Under the pieces are notes generated by a model. The model saw only the letters and a program-made list of their open reading frames with translations, did no database searches and was not told the origin of the DNA. A stretch of 64,000 nt of DNA, taken from assembly GCA_001898405.1 (NCBI GenBank), contig MKTW01000001.1:1-64000 (forward strand). Reading direction: 5' to 3'. Each line of letters opens with the position of its first letter. Position 1 is the first letter of the stretch. Of this stretch, positions 61,806 to 64,000 are shown piece by piece. Origin of the DNA: Sphingobacteriales bacterium 44-61. Lineage in GTDB: Bacteria; Bacteroidota; Bacteroidia; Chitinophagales; Chitinophagaceae. The position numbers and the translations under genes are program-made.

Positions 61806-62804
61806 TCATACTGCCATCAAACTGCATCCCCTGATATCGCTGTTGTCCAACCTCCCCAGTATCTCAAAACTTCCATCAGGGTAAACTTTTGCTGCATCGT
61901 CAGTAGCAATAAAACTGCAGGAGTAGACATTGGCGAGATCGATAATGTTCACAGCACCTGTGACCGGACGGTTTTCCCCAGGCTGCAAAATACTGAGAGG
62001 GTCAGCTTCATCTCTTACCAGCACCCGCATCCAGGGAGGGCAGGAAAAAAGACCGTTCCCTTTGGAGTAGGCTTGCGATAAAAGTTCAGTCATACCGTAC
62101 TCAGAGTGGATCTGCTGTATCTTAAATGCTTCTGATAAAAGATCATGCACTTCCTGGCGCACCAGTTCCCTTCGCCGGCCCTTCATACCACCGGTTTCCA
62201 TTACCGTGGTATGCCGGAGGGCAGGCAGTTTCCCGTTTTCCGCAAAATCAAGCAATCCGAAAGTGACCCCGATCAGCAAAGTAGGCTGAGCTTTTTCCTC
62301 CAGGGCAAATAACACATCGGCCAGTTTCTCATATTCATTCAGGTAAAAACCACTTTGGGGGTGGCCGCTCTGCCTGATCAGTTCGTTTACCATATACACC
62401 AGCGACGAATTCTGCCTTTCCAGGTAGGAAGGCAGCAGGCCGATAACACACCAGTTGGAGGCGGGGCCATAAAAACGCTCAAATCCAAGGGTAAAACTTT
62501 CTTCATATAATCCGGCATCCCTGACCAGGTGGCGGCTGTTGATACTGCCTGTGGTACCACTGCTTTCGAATATGAGAGCGGGCTCAAATACCCCGGCCTG
62601 AACGGCATGGGATTTAAAGAACCGGATGGGTAAAAAAGGGATCCCGCTGATCCTGTTCACCGAATGGGGGTCGATCCCCAGGGCATCTACATATTGCCGG
62701 TAGATGGTCGTATACTGGTATTGAAACCGGAATATTTCCAGGGTCAGCCCTTCCCTGTCTTGTTCATTGACCCTGAAAATTTTATCGTTCCATTCTCTTT
62801 TCAT
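61806..62804 (-). CDS. LuxE/PaaK-like acyl-protein synthetase
   Basis: A 332-residue adenylate-forming enzyme from ATG at 62804. FIFESSGTTGS-type sequence (here ALIFESSGTTGSINSRHLVR) is the nucleotide-binding loop. VCPILPSY-like LLPSYLERQNSSLVYMVNEL, METGGMKGRRRELVRQEVHD, IHSEYGMTELLSQAYSKGNG and FIATDDAAKVYPDGSFEILG-like text follow in LuxE order. It would activate a fatty or aromatic acid with ATP. It converges on the LytTR regulator and is divergent from a lipoprotein/UbiA-like pair often found beside it in Bacteroidota. Confidence 0.88.
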   Translation of the reverse strand: MKREWNDKIFRVNEQDREGLTLEIFRFQYQYTTIYRQYVDALGIDPHSVNRISGIPFLPIRFFKSHAVQAGVFEPALIFESSGTTGSINSRHLVRDAGLYEESFTLGFERFYGPASNWCVIGLLPSYLERQNSSLVYMVNELIRQSGHPQSGFYLNEYEKLADVLFALEEKAQPTLLIGVTFGLLDFAENGKLPALRHTTVMETGGMKGRRRELVRQEVHDLLSEAFKIQQIHSEYGMTELLSQAYSKGNGLFSCPPWMRVLVRDEADPLSILQPGENRPVTGAVNIIDLANVYSCSFIATDDAAKVYPDGSFEILGRLDNSDIRGCSLMAV

Positions 62805-62830
62805 CAACTGCTCAATCCTTTAAAAAGGTT

Positions 62831-62838
62831 TATATTTG
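62831..62838 (+). promoter_or_regulatory. -7 box ahead of lipoprotein gene
   Basis: TATATTTG is an exact TAnnTTTG match 19 bp before the ATG at 62858. The -33 position has only AACTG, a weak match. Confidence 0.45.
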
Positions 62839-62857
62839 TTTAAATCAATGGTACATA

Positions 62858-63301
62858 ATGAAAGCCATCCCAGCTATAGTCGCTTCTTCTGTCATGGTGC
62901 TGCTGTTTGCCTGCGGCAAAGATAAGTTTGAAACAAAACCCCGTTTAGAAATTAAGGATTATAACAGTCGCGAGATCATGCAGGGGCAAACACTTGAGGT
63001 GCGTATCAATTATTATGATAAAGAAGGGGATTTAAGCCAGGCGCCATTTGTAGCCATCCGGGTAAGGCAGAATATTTTCCCGCCTCCGCCTGCGCAGGAG
63101 AAAGCAGACACGCTCCGCTCCACGCTACCGGAATTTCCGGACAAGGATAATGGAGAGATCACTTTCAGGCTTGGTTATGATTTCCTTAAAGAAAGCCTGA
63201 CAGAAAATGATACATTGGTATTCCGTTTTGCCGTAACTGATAAGGCGGGCAACAAAAGTGATACAGTCACCAGTGAACGCATTGTGGTGCACCTGCCGTA
63301 A
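62858..63301 (+). CDS. Lipoprotein of unknown function
   Basis: A 147-residue lipoprotein. The signal IPAIVASSVMVLLFAC gives the lipobox, with the mature chain starting CGKDKFETKP. The body is a beta-sandwich-like domain (INYYDKEGDLSQAPFVAIRV; VFRFAVTDKAGNKSDTVTSE) reminiscent of PKD/Ig-type folds. Similar small lipoproteins accompany LuxE-like and UbiA-like genes in Chitinophagaceae. Two bases separate it from the next gene, so they are co-transcribed. Confidence 0.82.
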   Translation: MKAIPAIVASSVMVLLFACGKDKFETKPRLEIKDYNSREIMQGQTLEVRINYYDKEGDLSQAPFVAIRVRQNIFPPPPAQEKADTLRSTLPEFPDKDNGEITFRLGYDFLKESLTENDTLVFRFAVTDKAGNKSDTVTSERIVVHLP

Positions 63302-63303
63302 TA

Positions 63304-64000
63304 ATGAAGATATTCCGGGACATCTTCCGTTTTTTTGTTTATAGCAATCTTTTTATTGCTGTTTGTGCCATGCTGATGCTGGTCCAAACCTGTTACCTGC
63401 TGCTGCATGCCCCCCCTTCTTTCGACCTGCTGGCCTTTGTGTTTTTTGCTACCATCTGCAGCTACAGCTTTCATTGGTATCTTACACCAGCTGTGGGACA
63501 ATCTGACCGGGTTCCCTGGCTGGCCCGTCATAAGAAAACACATCTTTTCCTGTTCATTGCCGGTATTGCCGGGGCTGTTATATATGGCATAATGCTGATC
63601 AGCCACTGGCACTGGCTGGTATTTGCGGCTTTTATCACTTTTCTTTACTCGGCGCCAAAAGTGCCGCATCCCTGGTTCAGGCTCCTGAGAAAAATTGCTA
63701 TTGGGAAAACCATTTTCCTGGCAGGGGTATGGATGTTTGTGACTACGGTCCTGCCGCTGGAGATAAGTGACCAGCCCTGGCAGACTGATTATACCCTTTT
63801 TGCTGTCAGCCGCTTTTTTCTGATCTATGCTATTTGCATCCTGTTTGATTACAGGGATAAGGAATATGATATTTCTGTCGGTATCCGGAGCCTGATCACC
63901 TGGCTCAACGAAAAAAGCATTGATATGCTTTTCTATTTCTCAATTATCATTTTCGCAGTAGCCTCATTATGGATGTATTATTGTGGCCATTCGGTCACTG
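63304..64000 (+). CDS. UbiA-like prenyltransferase-family membrane protein, partial
   Basis: The frame opens at ATG 63304 and runs off the window end, 232 codons so far. It begins MKIFRDIFRFFVYSNLFIAV and has six or more membrane helices (LLAFVFFATICSYSFHWYL; THLFLFIAGIAGAVIYGIML; WLVFAAFITFLYSA; FLAGVWMFVTTVLPL). FLIYAICILFDYRDKEYD matches the second Asp-rich loop of UbiA enzymes. The first loop, near SYSFHWYLTP, lacks the usual NDxxD, so activity may differ. Prenyl transfer to an aromatic acceptor is the family reaction. The C-terminus is not in view. Confidence 0.75.
   Translation, partial: MKIFRDIFRFFVYSNLFIAVCAMLMLVQTCYLLLHAPPSFDLLAFVFFATICSYSFHWYLTPAVGQSDRVPWLARHKKTHLFLFIAGIAGAVIYGIMLISHWHWLVFAAFITFLYSAPKVPHPWFRLLRKIAIGKTIFLAGVWMFVTTVLPLEISDQPWQTDYTLFAVSRFFLIYAICILFDYRDKEYDISVGIRSLITWLNEKSIDMLFYFSIIIFAVASLWMYYCGHSVT

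Noticed and set aside
1-64000. CRISPR arrays, complete insertion sequences, prophage or rRNA genes
   Set aside because: No regular spacer-repeat pattern, intact transposase with ends, phage structural genes or rRNA sequence was found on reading both strands.

Overview
The window is a stretch of chromosome from a Bacteroidota bacterium, most likely family Chitinophagaceae. This rests on SusC/FecA-style TonB receptors with carboxypeptidase-regulatory N-termini, DUF6443 and DUF5977 RHS proteins, a short primary sigma factor, LytTR two-component genes, several TAnnTTTG-type -7 boxes, scarcity of Shine-Dalgarno sites and a tRNA without an encoded CCA. No phage, CRISPR array or complete insertion sequence was seen.

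Layout. (1) 1-11.4 kb: an RHS island on the minus strand. It runs from a coiled-coil protein with a barrel-like C-terminus, through a SpvB-like/DUF5977 protein and a 1.57-kaa RHS protein whose variable tip is a metzincin-type zinc protease, to two small lipoproteins that are candidate immunity proteins. It is flanked by gene remnants (an XRE-type regulator and an ABC permease tail). (2) 11.9-15.1 kb: GMC dehydrogenase plus gluconate-2-dehydrogenase-subunit-3-like protein, then a CPBP protease preceded by a perfect 12-bp direct repeat of 21-bp period. (3) 15.1-21.4 kb: tripartite RND efflux operon. (4) 21.5-28.5 kb: a probable osmoadaptation module, with an MscS channel, a HAD-GT20 fusion resembling bifunctional glucosylglycerol-phosphate synthase/phosphatase, a GH89 enzyme and GpsA. 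(5) 28.6-31 kb: orphan OmpR regulator, a small conserved protein and an SDR-like protein. (6) 30.9-40.3 kb: a minus-strand run of seven small redox or detoxification genes facing a TPR histidine kinase and a sigma54-activating response regulator. The intergenic gap carries a good -24/-12 promoter match and two inverted repeats 32 bp apart that fit an enhancer. (7) 40.6-45.4 kb: an AT-rich accessory patch next to tRNA-Leu, with two tandem copies of an unknown two-gene module (Cys/Gly-rich protein plus lipoprotein). One copy is frameshifted and one has lost its N-terminus; a decayed transposase lies beside them. (8) 45.6-56.3 kb: housekeeping and iron genes (CutC, Nudix, TPR, SET, siderophore receptor with PepSY protein, nucleoid-associated protein, second TonB receptor, primary sigma factor). 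(9) 56.3-64 kb: esterase / ATP-grasp / GCS2-like ligase cluster, a probable small RNA, a LytTR two-component pair, and a LuxE-like / lipoprotein / UbiA-like group running off the end.

The strongest leads are the sigma54 circuit in (6), the decaying duplicated module in (7), the metzincin-tipped RHS protein in (1), the glucosylglycerol module in (4) and the ligase cluster in (9). Functions are assigned from recognisable motifs and family resemblance only; no database search was run.
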